Assembly (NCBI GenBank): GCA_037127255.1
Contig: JBANSL010000013.1
Span: 4,404,188-4,468,187 of the forward strand
From: Persicaria tinctoria
Taxonomy: Eukaryota > Streptophyta > Magnoliopsida > Caryophyllales > Polygonaceae
Length of the DNA stretch: 64,000 nucleotides
Direction of reading: 5' to 3'
Shown: piece after piece, positions 55,481-64,000 of the stretch
Layout: each line of letters starts with the position of its first letter
Numbering within the stretch: position 1 is the first letter of the stretch
The notes under the pieces: generated by a model
Told to the model about the DNA's origin: nothing
Databases searched by the model: none
The model's input: only the letters and a program-made list of their open reading frames with translations
Made by a program: the position numbers and the translations under genes

Positions 55481-57567
55481 CTAGTCCATTCCCCGTGCTT
55501 TGCACGGGTTTTATGTAAAAATATTGTGGAGAGTCATATTATAATATTTTTTATATTTAAATGTAAAAAATATTAATATTAAAAAAATAAAGTGTATTCA
55601 TTTACAAATATAAAAGATATTCTAAATCTTATGATAATTTTTATATAGTTTAATAAAAAAATTAAATGATACCAAAAAATATAATTATTTTTTAAATAAG
55701 ATTAAAACTCTCTCATTAATTAACAATTATAAATTTCTAACAAAATCTAAACAACTTTAATAGATAAAGAAGACCTATAAAAATATTTAAAAAATAGAAA
55801 CAAATTTGATTCGAGTGGAAAAATAAATATGTAATTGAATTGTTTGCTCTCCTAACATAAGATTAATCATACAATCTCAAAAATCTCTTACCTCATACGC
55901 CATCTTCTTCAAAATAAAAGTCAAAACATTCCTCAAATGGTTTTTTATTCTCCAGGTAAAGAATTCAACAATCTAAAATCAGAATTCAAAAACATATGTG
56001 GCAAACCATCGTTTCACGCCAATTAAAAAAACATAAATGATTTTCTTTTCCTCTAGCATATCCAAGGATTGAGCTCATTTGAATAACTCTTACCACCATC
56101 ATCATCAATGCACCATTGACCCTCATCATCTAGAGCAATAATTTCAATGTCACAGTCTTTTGTGTTTATTAATTGAGGCATCACAATTGAATTTTATGAA
56201 TCTTTTCATAAGCTCATAAGCATCATGCATATATGACGCATGCATGACCCATTATAGGTCATTGTTAACATTATAGGTCATGGGTAATTTACCCCTTTGA
56301 AAACCGTTTTAGCTAGAAAAAGCATTGTAATTACAATCCTCTATTTTTTTTTTTAATTTGGCAATTTAAAGGTTAAAATCTATAAGTAGTTCTTATACAA
56401 AAAAACAACTACCACAATACTAATTCCAAGATTAAAATTAATTATATATCTATATATAATATTTTTTGATGAGCCTATATATAAAATATTATAAAAAAAA
56501 CTAAATTTCTAATATTGATTACGTATTTATTCATAGATACAGTAAATTGGATCAAATAAAGCATCGAAAAAATTAAAAAATAATATAAAATGAATTAAAA
56601 GTGCTTGAAATATTGTAAAATAAAAAAAGTCCTTATTTAAAACTTATTTTTATATTTAAAAGTTGATCAAAGCATAGAATTTAATTCGATTAAGCATGCA
56701 AAGACGTATTGTACTTGATTTGTAAGACGGAAAAAACAAAGGAATTAAAAAATATTAGTCATATTATGATATAATTTATTTATTTTAAAGTGTGGGATAC
56801 AGTGAACCCTGTCAAAAACAAACAAATAAATAATAATAATAATTAATTAATTAATTATATAAATACAAAAGTAATTTATTTATATAGAAAAAAGTGTAGC
56901 GTGCATTGTATATACACAATACAAATACTTTCAAGATACAAAAAAAATTAAAACTAACTAACATTCTCAATTTAAAAAATATTCAATTATTTTTAATAGA
57001 AAAGATATTCAAACTTACTAACATGGTTAAAAATTATCTAAAATTGTTTCGTAAATTTAAAATTATACATAGTTTGTTATTATTATAACATTGAAAGTTA
57101 GGAAAAATAGTACAACTCCCTCATAATGTGCTAGAACTGATAAATTTAATAAAACAAATAATAATTTAGTTAACAAAAAAAGATATGGAAAAAAAATAAT
57201 ATTTCAAAAAAAACTAAAATATTAAAAACCTCAAAACATTAAAAAAAGAAGACAAAAGTTTCAACCTCATTGATTAAATAAAGATAGCTTGATAGACTTG
57301 CCAAAAATATAAATAAGATAAGATCAGTTAAATGTGAACCTAAAATATTCTCTAAACTATATTTTATAGTACTTACCTTAATTAGAAATTGAGAGTTGCA
57401 AATATATATATAAAAAATATTTACAAATATATACGGAGTAGTTGTTTATGTGAGATTCTAAACAATGGTGGCAGGATATTACTATTGACTAAAATTTTGA
57501 GCGGGAATTTTTTTTATTAGAAAGCGACACGTGGCAGAATCAGCTATAGCTTTAGTATTGTTTAGGA
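55481..57567 (-). mobile_element. non-autonomous Helitron
   Basis: On the minus strand the 5' end is TCCTAAACAATACTAAAGC (57567 down) and the 3' end is CTAG (55484-55481), preceded by a perfect 7-bp hairpin CCCGTGC-AAA-GCACGGG (55508-55492). The flanking bases are A before TC and T after CTAG, so insertion was between A and T. These are the diagnostic Helitron features; there is no target duplication or inverted repeat. The 2.1-kb interior is AT-rich with no Rep/helicase domain. Confidence 0.8.
56053..56181 (-). other. possible captured exon fragment inside the Helitron
   Basis: A minus-strand frame from ATG at 56181 reads MPQLINTKDCDIEIIALDDE, then GQWCIDDDG, followed by GGTAAGAGT, a good splice donor. 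It then continues to a TAG at about 56053. Composition (less AT-biased, Asp-rich) differs from the surroundings. The protein is unknown to me and could be chance. Confidence 0.25.
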
Positions 57568-57689
57568 TGTAATGATATTTTTTGCTAAAAAATTTGATTA
57601 AAGAAAATATTTTTTATAGACAAAAAGCCTAAAATTAGTATGAGAATAAAAATTTTATTGAATACATTTTCCAAATCAAGAATTCAGTA

Positions 57690-57973
57690 CTCGTCTTCTT
57701 GCTTCCAGGCCCCTTTCTTTTTCTGTGTACGTCAACATAGTATCAAAGCTACTACAGGTTCACCTTCTTTGGTTGAACCTGTATTTGCATCCATCAAACA
57801 ATCTTGGTTGTGTTCTCCCCAACGAAGTATTCGATGGATCTGTTTTTTTCGCTTTGGGGCGTGCAATGGTGATCGCACTCTCCGCAAAAACAAATTGAGA
57901 TTCGTCGACGGCGAAATCTCTCGGCTGCCATCAGATTACGTTGCTTCGTCGTTGGATCCGATGCAATGATATG
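57690..57973 (+). pseudogene. older Copia gag relic, part 1
   Basis: Sequence ending in RCNDMV-type coding continues after Copia-3 at 60668 as ISWLLNAMAKDIADNFLL and DPCQIWLDLK, a typical Copia gag (UBN2) segment. A primer-site-like TATCAAAGC occurs at about 57741. Copia-3 inserted here, duplicating GTCAT. Confidence 0.6.
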
Positions 57974-57978
57974 GTCAT

Positions 57979-58103
57979 TGTTAGCATTATATTATTTATA
58001 CATGTACATTTACCATTGTACCCTCAGGGTTTTCACCCATTGATATATATACAAGAGTACGCCTCTGAGATCCGTTAAGGACTCAGTTCTCCAAGCACTT
58101 ACA
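57979..58103 (+). repeat. Copia-3 5' LTR
   Basis: 125 bp, from TGTTAGCATTATA to CACTTACA. About ten differences from 60543-60667. Confidence 0.9.
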
Positions 58104-58113
58104 TGGTATCAAG
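58104..58113 (+). other. primer binding site of Copia-3
   Basis: TGGTATCAAG immediately follows the 5' LTR: an initiator-tRNA-Met-type primer site with A for G after TATCA. Confidence 0.75.
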
Positions 58114-58179
58114 TTTTTGTGTGAAACCCTAATTTTGTTTCACATCTAACGATCCACTACGCCACCGCAGCCCCAAGCC

Positions 58180-58330
58180 GACGCCGCCGCAATCCCTAGC
58201 CGCCGCCGCTAGCCACGCCCTAGCCGCCGCCATCCCTGCCGCCGACGCCGCCGCAATCCCTAGCCGCCGCCGCTAGCCACACCCTAGCCGCCTCCATCCC
58301 TGCCGCCGCCTCCCCCTCCTGCCGCCGCCG
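58180..58330 (+). repeat. 64-bp tandem repeat in the Copia-3 leader
   Basis: A GC-rich unit starting GACGCCGCCGCAATCCCTAG is present at 58180-58243 and 58244-58307 with a partial third copy. It lies between the PBS and the gag ATG. Confidence 0.85.
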
Positions 58331-58400
58331 CCGCTTCCTAGAGCCGCCGCCCCCTTGTTCCTTCTTTCTCCCTTCCGCCGCAATCACCCACCTCTTCTCG

Positions 58401-59629
58401 ATGTCTACCGACGAGATTCTCAACCCAATCAACCCTAACCCCATTCCACCCAACCCTAACCCTCCACCACCACCACAAAACCCTTTTCACTCCGCTCAAT
58501 CTGTCACCAACATCAAAAATCAAATTCCCCTAACCCTTGATCTTAAAAAGGTCCAATACCACACATGGGTGGAGCTCTTCCAAACCGCCTGTAAGGCTCA
58601 CGACGTCATCACCCACATCGACGGCTTTGATCATCCGACTGATGTCCCTGAGCCCCTCTGGAACCGCCTTGACTCCATCGTTCTTGGATGGATCTATGCC
58701 ACCATCTCTGAGGACGTCCTGATTACCGTCCTCCAACCAAACTCCACCGCCCGTGATGTCTGGCTCCGCATAAAGGGCCTCTTCCATGACAATCAATCCG
58801 CTAGGGCAGCGGATCTTGAGGGCAAGTTCATCAACACCCGTCAGGAAAGCTTCTCCACCGTCTCTGACTACTGCCTCGCCATCAAAGCCATCGCTGATCA
58901 ACTAGGCGATGTTGGGCACAAGGTTAGCGAAGAACGCCTTGTTCTTCAACTTATCAACGGCCTTTCCACCAAATTTGATGTCGTCGGTGGCATGATCAGC
59001 AACACAGCGCCACTTCCGACCTTCACGGTGGCTCGCAGCATGCTCTCCAGGGAGGAGAGCCGTCAGGGACGCCCCCAGGGCCCTTCCCATGTCCTTGTTT
59101 CCTCCAAGGATTTCATAGCCCCGGACCCCATTCCCCAAACCCAACCCAGACAACCCCAACAGCGCGGAGGACGCGACAGAGGCGGCAACAGCGGCGGCCG
59201 CCGCCAGGGAACTGGTACCCGCAGCAGCAATGGTCCCCCGCTCCGCCGCCCTGCCCTTATCCGACGTGGGCGGGATCCGCCCCGCCAGGCTTGGTCTTCC
59301 CGCAACGTCCGCCACAGCAGCAGGCCCCATCCCCAGCGATGTACGCTTAACAGCAGCCTCCAGCGCACCCCATGCACACCAACCTCTCCGCCGCTTTCTC
59401 CACCATGGGACTTCAGCAGCAGGACGACAACTGGTACATGGATACCGGGGCCTCCTCTCACATGACAAACGCACCAGGTAACCTACAAACTGTTTTTAAT
59501 TCGAGCACTTTACCGTGTGTTTATGTCGGAAACGACGATTCTCTTAAAATTGTCGGTTCGGGTCACACAACCCTTCCCAATGCCCCACCCCTTCGCCTCA
59601 ACAAAGTCCTCTACATCGCTCTTGTCTAG
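58401..59629 (+). pseudogene. Copia-3 gag and protease start
   Basis: ATG at 58401 begins a gag with a Pro/Asn-rich N-terminus, a UBN2-type region (YHTWVELFQTACKAHDVI, GLFHDNQSARAADLEGKF, RLVLQLINGLSTKFD) and an Arg/Gly/Gln-rich tail without CCHC knuckles, as in one Copia subgroup. A frame change near 59220 and a TAA near 59350 precede the protease segment WYMDTGASSHMT (frame from 59372). The protease reading ends at a TAG at 59627, which is also about where the large deletion begins. Confidence 0.87.
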
Positions 59630-60542
59630 GCTAATGGCCCTGCTGCGATCAGAGTTCGCCATGACTGATCTCGATTCCCTGAGCTACTTCCTTGGGGTCT
59701 CTGTGTCACGCACTCCTACTACCCTGTTCCTTCATCAGCAGAAGTACGCTCTTGAGATCGTCGACAAATCTGGCATGACGTCTTGCAAACCCGCCACCAC
59801 CCCTATCGACTGCAAGTCCAAGCTCGACGCTGCCTCCAGTCCTAAGGTTGAGGATCCTATAGCCTACCGCAGTCTGGCCGGTGCTCTCCAGTATTTGACA
59901 TTCACCAAACCGGACATTACCTTCGCCGTACAGCAGATCTGCTTATACATGCATGATCCCCGCAAGCACCATCTTCAGGCGCTCAAGAGGATAATCCGGT
60001 ACATCAAGGGCACCTCTGACATGGATTTACATCTCGCTCGCAGCAGGTTTGACTCCCTCACCGCCTATTCTGACGCTGACTGGGCGGGTTGTCCTGAAAC
60101 TCGGCGCTTCGCATCTGGTTTTGCAGTGTACCTGGGCGACAATCTGGTATCGTGGTTCTCCAAGCGTCAGGCCACCATCTCCTGCTCGAGTGCCGAGGCT
60201 GAGTATCGTGGTGTTGCCAACGTCGTCGCTGAGACCTGCTGGCTCCGCAACCTTCTCTGCGAACTCCGGGTTCCCCTTCGATCGGCTACACTGGTCTACT
60301 GCGACAATGTCTCTGCTGTTTACTTGTCGTCGAACCCAGTTCAGCACCAGCGGACGAAGCATATCGAAATTGACATCCATTTCGTCAGAGAGAAGGTCGC
60401 CCTAGGCCAGGTCCGAGTTCTTCATGTCCCTTCCGCACATCAGTATGCGGACATTTTCACAAAAGGCTTACCTACTCCTCTTTTTACTTCTTTTCGTTCC
60501 AGTCTTGCTATTCGCTCACCTCTAGCTGCGACTGAGGGAGGA
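59630..60542 (+). pseudogene. Copia-3 reverse transcriptase C-terminus and RNase H
   Basis: It starts at LRSEFAMTDLDSLSYFLGV, the region just after the YVDD box of Copia reverse transcriptases. It then runs without a stop through PIAYRSLAGALQYLTFTKPD and the RNase H residues YSDADWAGC (Asp), SSAEAEYRG (Glu), YCDNVSAVY (Asp) and HADIFTKGLP-like YADIFTKGLP. The open frame from 59517 begins in unrelated protease DNA. This end of pol is intact for about 300 codons. Confidence 0.92.
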
Positions 60543-60667
60543 TGTTAGCATTATATTTTTTATTCATGTACAGTTACCATTGTACCCTCAGGGTTTTCAC
60601 CCATTGATATATATACAGGAGTAGACCTCTAAGATCCGTTAAGGATTCAGTTCTTCAAACACTTACA
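60543..60667 (+). repeat. Copia-3 3' LTR
   Basis: 125 bp, the partner of 57979-58103. Confidence 0.9.
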
Positions 60668-60860
60668 GTCATTAGTTGGCTATTGAATGCTATGGCGAAG
60701 GATATTGCAGACAACTTTTTGTTATCTCGCGATCCTTGTCAGATATGGCTGGATTTGAAGGCTTAGTTTTTTCTTTCAAGTGGAGCTCAATTCTTGGCCG
60801 TCGAACATGAGCTCAATTCAATTTCTCAAGGTTCAGACACCATTGCAGGTCTTAGTTTAC
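60668..60860 (+). pseudogene. older Copia gag relic, part 2
   Basis: Continues the gag of 57690-57973: ISWLLNAMAKDIADNFLL, DPCQIWLDLKA, a stop, then FLAVEHELNSISQGSDTIAG. It decays into noncoding sequence after about 60860. Confidence 0.65.
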
Positions 60861-60929
60861 TTCCATATATATTGTTGATTTTTTTTTTGCTAAAAATACC
60901 TACCATAGGTAAAACTAAGTCTTACTTTA

Positions 60930-61031
60930 CTAATTGAATTGGTAAATAAAGAGCGGTCATTCCGGAGTTCGAACCGGGGACCTATGGGTACTACCCACAA
61001 GTCCTTTTCGGTGAGCCATTCCGGAATGGTT
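60930..61031 (-). mobile_element. short tRNA-derived SINE (copy 2)
   Basis: 102 bp with a perfect 14-bp duplication TAAGTCTTACTTTA (60916-60929, 61032-61045). On the minus strand it has an A-box-like TGGCTCACCGAAAAGG and a canonical B box GGTTCGAACTCC about 30 bp apart, and ends TTTATTTACCAATTCAATTAG. It matches copy 1 at 1533-1631 over its whole length and is the better preserved. Confidence 0.82.
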
Positions 61032-61116
61032 TAAGTCTTACTTTAATTCTTATCACAGGAACAATCGAGTTGATCAGCTCAAGTTGATTTATTGATATTT
61101 GATTCTTGTCAATCGA

Positions 61117-61536
61117 CAGTGGCGGATCCTGATATAATTAGTTGAGGAGGCGGAAAATTAAACCCTAAATTTGTTTCCCGAAAAATCATCAATATTATGA
61201 ATGTGTAGGTAGAATTAAAACATAAATTGCATATACTTTATTTCGAGGTTTTCAAATATTTTAATATAGCATACCAATTTTAAGGTTTCGGGTTTAATTA
61301 TAGTATTAACTATTAAGTTATGATATTTAACAAACGATAATTACGATAGAAGTATATAAGTTATGTAAATGATATACAGGTTCAATCTTTAAACGTTTAT
61401 AACTTTTTACTCGGGTGTCGGATTTGACCTTATAATATATCAAATCGAAACTATCGACGAGAAAAACATATATATTAAATTTTATTTTAGATTGGGGGGC
61501 AACTGCCACCCCTAGTCCTTAAAGGATCTGCCCCTG
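61117..61536. mobile_element. hAT MITE, copy 2
   Basis: The ends CAGTGGCGGATCC and GGATCTGCCCCTG, with interior blocks such as TATAACTTTTTACTCG and CTTATAATATATCAAATCGA, are shared with 54995-55434. Flanking octamers TCAATCGA and TCGACCGA match at six of eight positions, so the duplication has decayed. This copy is the older-looking one. Confidence 0.85.
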
Positions 61537-61589
61537 TCGACCGAGTCACTATCAAACTTCGCGGATCAACCGGTACCGCGAACAATTAA

Positions 61590-62204
61590 CTAATTACCAC
61601 TAGACGTGACAGGCACCGCGAACAATGGTGTGGCCCTCTGCAAGGCGAAACCAAACTTCTCCTCCATATCGAGCCTCGCCGGAGTCAACCCTTCCGGAAG
61701 CTTCCAGTCAAATCCATGGAGCAATGAACCCAACACTAGGTGTAACATCCGTTGTCCAAGGGGCAGCCCGGGGCAGATTCTCCGACCTGCCCCGAACGGC
61801 ACATACTCGAAGTCCTGACCCTTGTAGTCCAGCCCTGAGGCAAGAAACCGCTCCGGCTCGAACGAGCGCGCGTTCTCCCACACGCACTCGTCTCGCCCCA
61901 TGGCCCACACGTTCACGAACACTTGTGCGCCCTTCGGCACGCTGTATCCGGCGAGCTCGGCGTCGACGGGGAGCTTCCGGGGGACTAGGAATGGGACCGG
62001 TGGGTGGAGGCGGAGCGTCTCTTTTACTATCGCTTGGAGGTACGGGAGGCGGGCGCTGTCGGATTCTTCGACGGCGGTATCGCGGCTGATTGCGGCGCGG
62101 AGCTCCGCCTGGGCCTTGCGGAGCTTGGAAGGGTTGTGGAGGAGCTCCGCCATCGCCCACTCGATGCTGCTGGACGTCGTGTCGGTTCCGGCAGTGAAGA
62201 GGTC
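61590..62204 (-). CDS. CYP76: second CYP76-type P450, last exon only (partial at window edge)
   Basis: The exon begins after a CAG acceptor (62207-62205) at the same place as exon 3 of the first gene: [20 protein letters not shown]. It has [22 protein letters not shown] and the haem motif [10 protein letters not shown], and ends PVTSSGN. 204 residues, about 90% or more identical to exon 3 at 31670-32281 by eye, and with no stop. Exons 1 and 2 are not in the window: the intron runs to the right edge. Whether the whole gene is functional cannot be judged. It is a tandem or segmental duplicate in the same orientation, about 30 kb from the first copy, and substrate and location are as for that copy. 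Confidence 0.9.
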   Translation of the reverse strand, partial: DLFTAGTDTTSSSIEWAMAELLHNPSKLRKAQAELRAAISRDTAVEESDSARLPYLQAIVKETLRLHPPVPFLVPRKLPVDAELAGYSVPKGAQVFVNVWAMGRDECVWENARSFEPERFLASGLDYKGQDFEYVPFGAGRRICPGLPLGQRMLHLVLGSLLHGFDWKLPEGLTPARLDMEEKFGFALQRATPLFAVPVTSSGN

Positions 62205-62278
62205 CTGCACGTGACAGGTGTACACGGGGTCACGTGCTAGAATTTGTAGCTCGTGTAACAATTTGATATTTTAATATA

Positions 62279-62964
62279 GGAAAAATGGACAAAAATAATA
62301 CCAAGTATCTATTTTTGGCCAAAAATAATACGAACTGTGAAATTGACAGTTTCATATACGAACTATCGCCCTATTAACCGAAAATAATACATATGTGTAT
62401 TCCGGTGAACTTTCCGACCAAATACGCCACGTGGACGCCGGAAAACACACATGGCATAAATTTTTGCCACCTCACAAAACTTGTAAGTTTTGCCATGTCA
62501 TAAATTTATTTTTCATTTTTAAAAAAAAAAATAAGAAAAATTAAACAAATAGGCAAATAGCTAGAGTACGTACCTTTCGATGCTTATAGACGATTGCGCT
62601 TTCCGAGCACGGAAATATTTAAAGAAGTTGTGATGGATGTAGACGATTTATAAGCATCGAAAGATACGTACTGTAGCTATTTGTCTATTTGTTTAATTTT
62701 TCTTTTTTTTAAAAAAAATAAAAAATAAAAAATAAATTTATGACATGGCAAAACACTTAAAAGTTTGGTGACGTTGCAAAAATTTATGCCATGTGTGTTT
62801 CCCGACGTTCACGTGGCGTATTTGGTTGGAAAGTTCAACGGAATACACATATGTATTATTTTTTGTTAATAGGGTGATAGTTCGTATATGAAACTGTCAA
62901 TTTCAAAGTTCGTATTATTTTTGGTCAAAAGTTGATACTTGGTATTATTTTTGTCCATTTTTCC
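62279..62964. mobile_element. Mutator-like MITE in the CYP76 intron
   Basis: A 686-bp element with a perfect 9-bp duplication TTTAATATA (62270-62278, 62965-62973). It is an almost complete hairpin: left GGAAAAATGGACAAAAATAATACC pairs with right GGTATTATTTTTGTCCATTTTTCC, and the arms continue (GATAGTTCGTATATGAAACTG and so on) to a loop near 62600-62640. It is noncoding. Transcribed as part of the intron, it would form a stem of about 300 bp. Confidence 0.93.
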
Positions 62965-63711
62965 TTTAATATAATTTTATATAAATGATTTTCTAATTAT
63001 TACTCCGCAATAGCTAGATTTTTAGTTAAAATGTTTAAAAAAAATATAAAAAAAATATTTTAATAAATGATGATAAAATAATAATTTTTTTGATATTATT
63101 CTTAAAAATTGTGATATTTAAATAAAATGATATAGTTGTATTATCAAATTTTAATGTATTAGCTGATTTTAATCAGAAAAACTTAACATATAAGTAGGCA
63201 CCATAAGATAATCCTTTGTCGATGATTAACCATTTCAATGTATGTCAACATATAAGTAGGCACCATATTTGTTTGATTTGATTTTGTGAAAACTAGTAAA
63301 GTTAGGTTTTAGATGAATGAAAAGTCTAATTAATGACAAAAAAGTATTAATATTTAAAAAGATGTAATAACCAAAACAAAAAAAAATTACTTCTACTTCT
63401 ATTCAAATAATTTTTTCCTAAAAAAAGTGTTTTAGAATTAATTTTTTCCATCCATCACAAATTATAACAATGAAATAATTAAGGAAAATCTAACATCTTA
63501 AATGTATACTCCGTATTATAAAGTAACATTTTAGAATACTTTAATCGCGCAAAAGTTAAAATATTTACAATTTTTTCAAGCGTAAGGATGAGGAAAAGAT
63601 TTACTAAAATAAATCTAAAGACCAAAATAAAAAAATATTATATAGTTTATCTATTTATATTTTGACAAAACTATTTTTTCGTTATAAATCAATGTTATTA
63701 ATTTAGGCAAA

Positions 63712-63999
63712 AGTTTTATTATTTTTATTAATTAGTTAAAAACTCAGAAAGATTAAAAACTCGAAAAATAAGATATATTCCTGTGTTTGGATTATAGAAC
63801 TTAAAAAGGTAATTTTTTTTAATTTTTTTATTTATGTTTCTAAAATCAAACGACTTTTTTCTGCATTCAACCAAACAAGTTTTATTATTTTTATTAATTA
63901 GTTAAAAACTCAGAAAGATTAAAAACTCAAAAAATAATTAAGATATATTCCTGTGTTTGAATTATAGAACTTAAAAAGGTAATTTTTTTTTATTTTTTT
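63712..63999. repeat. tandem repeat of about 170-bp period at the window edge
   Basis: The unit TTTTATTATTTTTATTAATT, AGTTAAAAACTCAGAAAGAT, ... TATATTCCTGTGTTTG, ATTATAGAACTTAAAAAGG occurs at 63712-63828 and again at 63879-63999 with few differences. The second copy runs to the window end. Confidence 0.85.
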
Positions 64000-64000
64000 A

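Larger units (their letters stand above)
57979..60667 (+). mobile_element. Copia-3 LTR retrotransposon, internally deleted
   Basis: 2689 bp with 125-bp LTRs and a perfect GTCAT duplication (57974-57978, 60668-60672). The PBS TGGTATCAAG starts at 58104. The polypurine tract GAGGGAGGA lies before the 3' LTR. Gag and the protease start are present, then the frame jumps to the last third of reverse transcriptase and RNase H; integrase and the reverse-transcriptase active site are missing. The ends needed for copying remain, so it is a deletion derivative that may have been moved in trans. Confidence 0.93.
62205..64000 (-). other. intron of the second CYP76 with insertions
   Basis: The region next to the exon (CGTGACAGGTGTACACGGGG, TCACGTGCTAGAA) and the block 63345-63560 (TAAAAAGATGTAATAACC ... 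ACTCCGTATTATAAAGTAA ... TTTAATCGCG) match intron 2 of the first gene (32282-32706). Between them lies the MITE at 62279-62964 and further AT-rich DNA. Beyond 63560 there is no similarity to the first gene, so more insertion must precede exon 2. Confidence 0.75.

Noticed and set aside
58902..59474. 190-codon minus-strand frame opposite Copia-3 gag
   Set aside because: Antisense shadow of gag. No motif.

Overview
The window is nuclear DNA of a flowering plant, most likely a eudicot. The reasons are spliced genes with GT-AG introns, AT-rich intergenic DNA, a plant AT-hook (AHL) regulator, CYP76-type P450s, and the full range of plant transposons: Copia and Athila-like LTR elements, TRIM, L1-type LINE, SINEs, Stowaway, Mutator-like, hAT-like and Helitron. 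An asterid/Lamiales source would fit the CYP76 genes and the TS/Au-like SINE tail, but that is only an inference.

Only two protein genes look intact: an intronless clade-A AHL gene (10877-11818, +) and a two-exon sugar-phosphate/nucleotide-sugar translocator gene (25406-26902, +). Two related CYP76-type P450 loci lie on the minus strand. The first (31670-34255) has all three exons but an in-frame TAG in exon 2. The second enters from the right edge and shows only its last exon (61590-62204) and part of an intron that holds a 686-bp Mutator-like MITE.

Layout. 1-10.8 kb: AT-rich DNA with MITEs, a ~100-bp SINE, a TRIM and an RNase H relic. 10.9-11.8 kb: AHL. 13.5-19.1 kb: a dead, 5'-truncated L1-type LINE on the minus strand, next to a SINE tail and flanked by diverged direct repeats. 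19.4-25.1 kb: nested Stowaways, a foldback element and RNase H relics. 25.4-26.9 kb: translocator. Its 3' flank reappears inverted about 20 kb away at 46.96-47.36 kb. 27-31.6 kb: duplicated flank pieces and LINE/SINE-like repeats. 31.7-34.3 kb: first CYP76. 34.5-47.0 kb: a three-level nest, with an Athila-like non-autonomous LTR element (36804-43325) inside a Copia element (34541-45924) inside the left arm of a long-inverted-repeat element. 47.8-48.8 kb: a Mutator-like element with a perfect 9-bp TSD. 49.4-52.9 kb: a second Copia, minus strand, lacking PBS, gag and protease. 53-55.5 kb: LTR, Harbinger-like and hAT-like fragments. 55.5-57.6 kb: a non-autonomous Helitron. 58.0-60.7 kb: a third Copia, internally deleted, inside an older Copia gag relic. 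61.6-64 kb: second CYP76.

The genes show no operon-like organisation. The biological theme is a duplicated CYP76 locus being remodelled by transposons. The most unusual signal is the Athila-like element: it lacks any recognisable pol, encodes a 257-residue protein with an unfamiliar C-terminal half, and its mid-LTR carries a dense array of the near-palindrome CGCTGGCAGCG.
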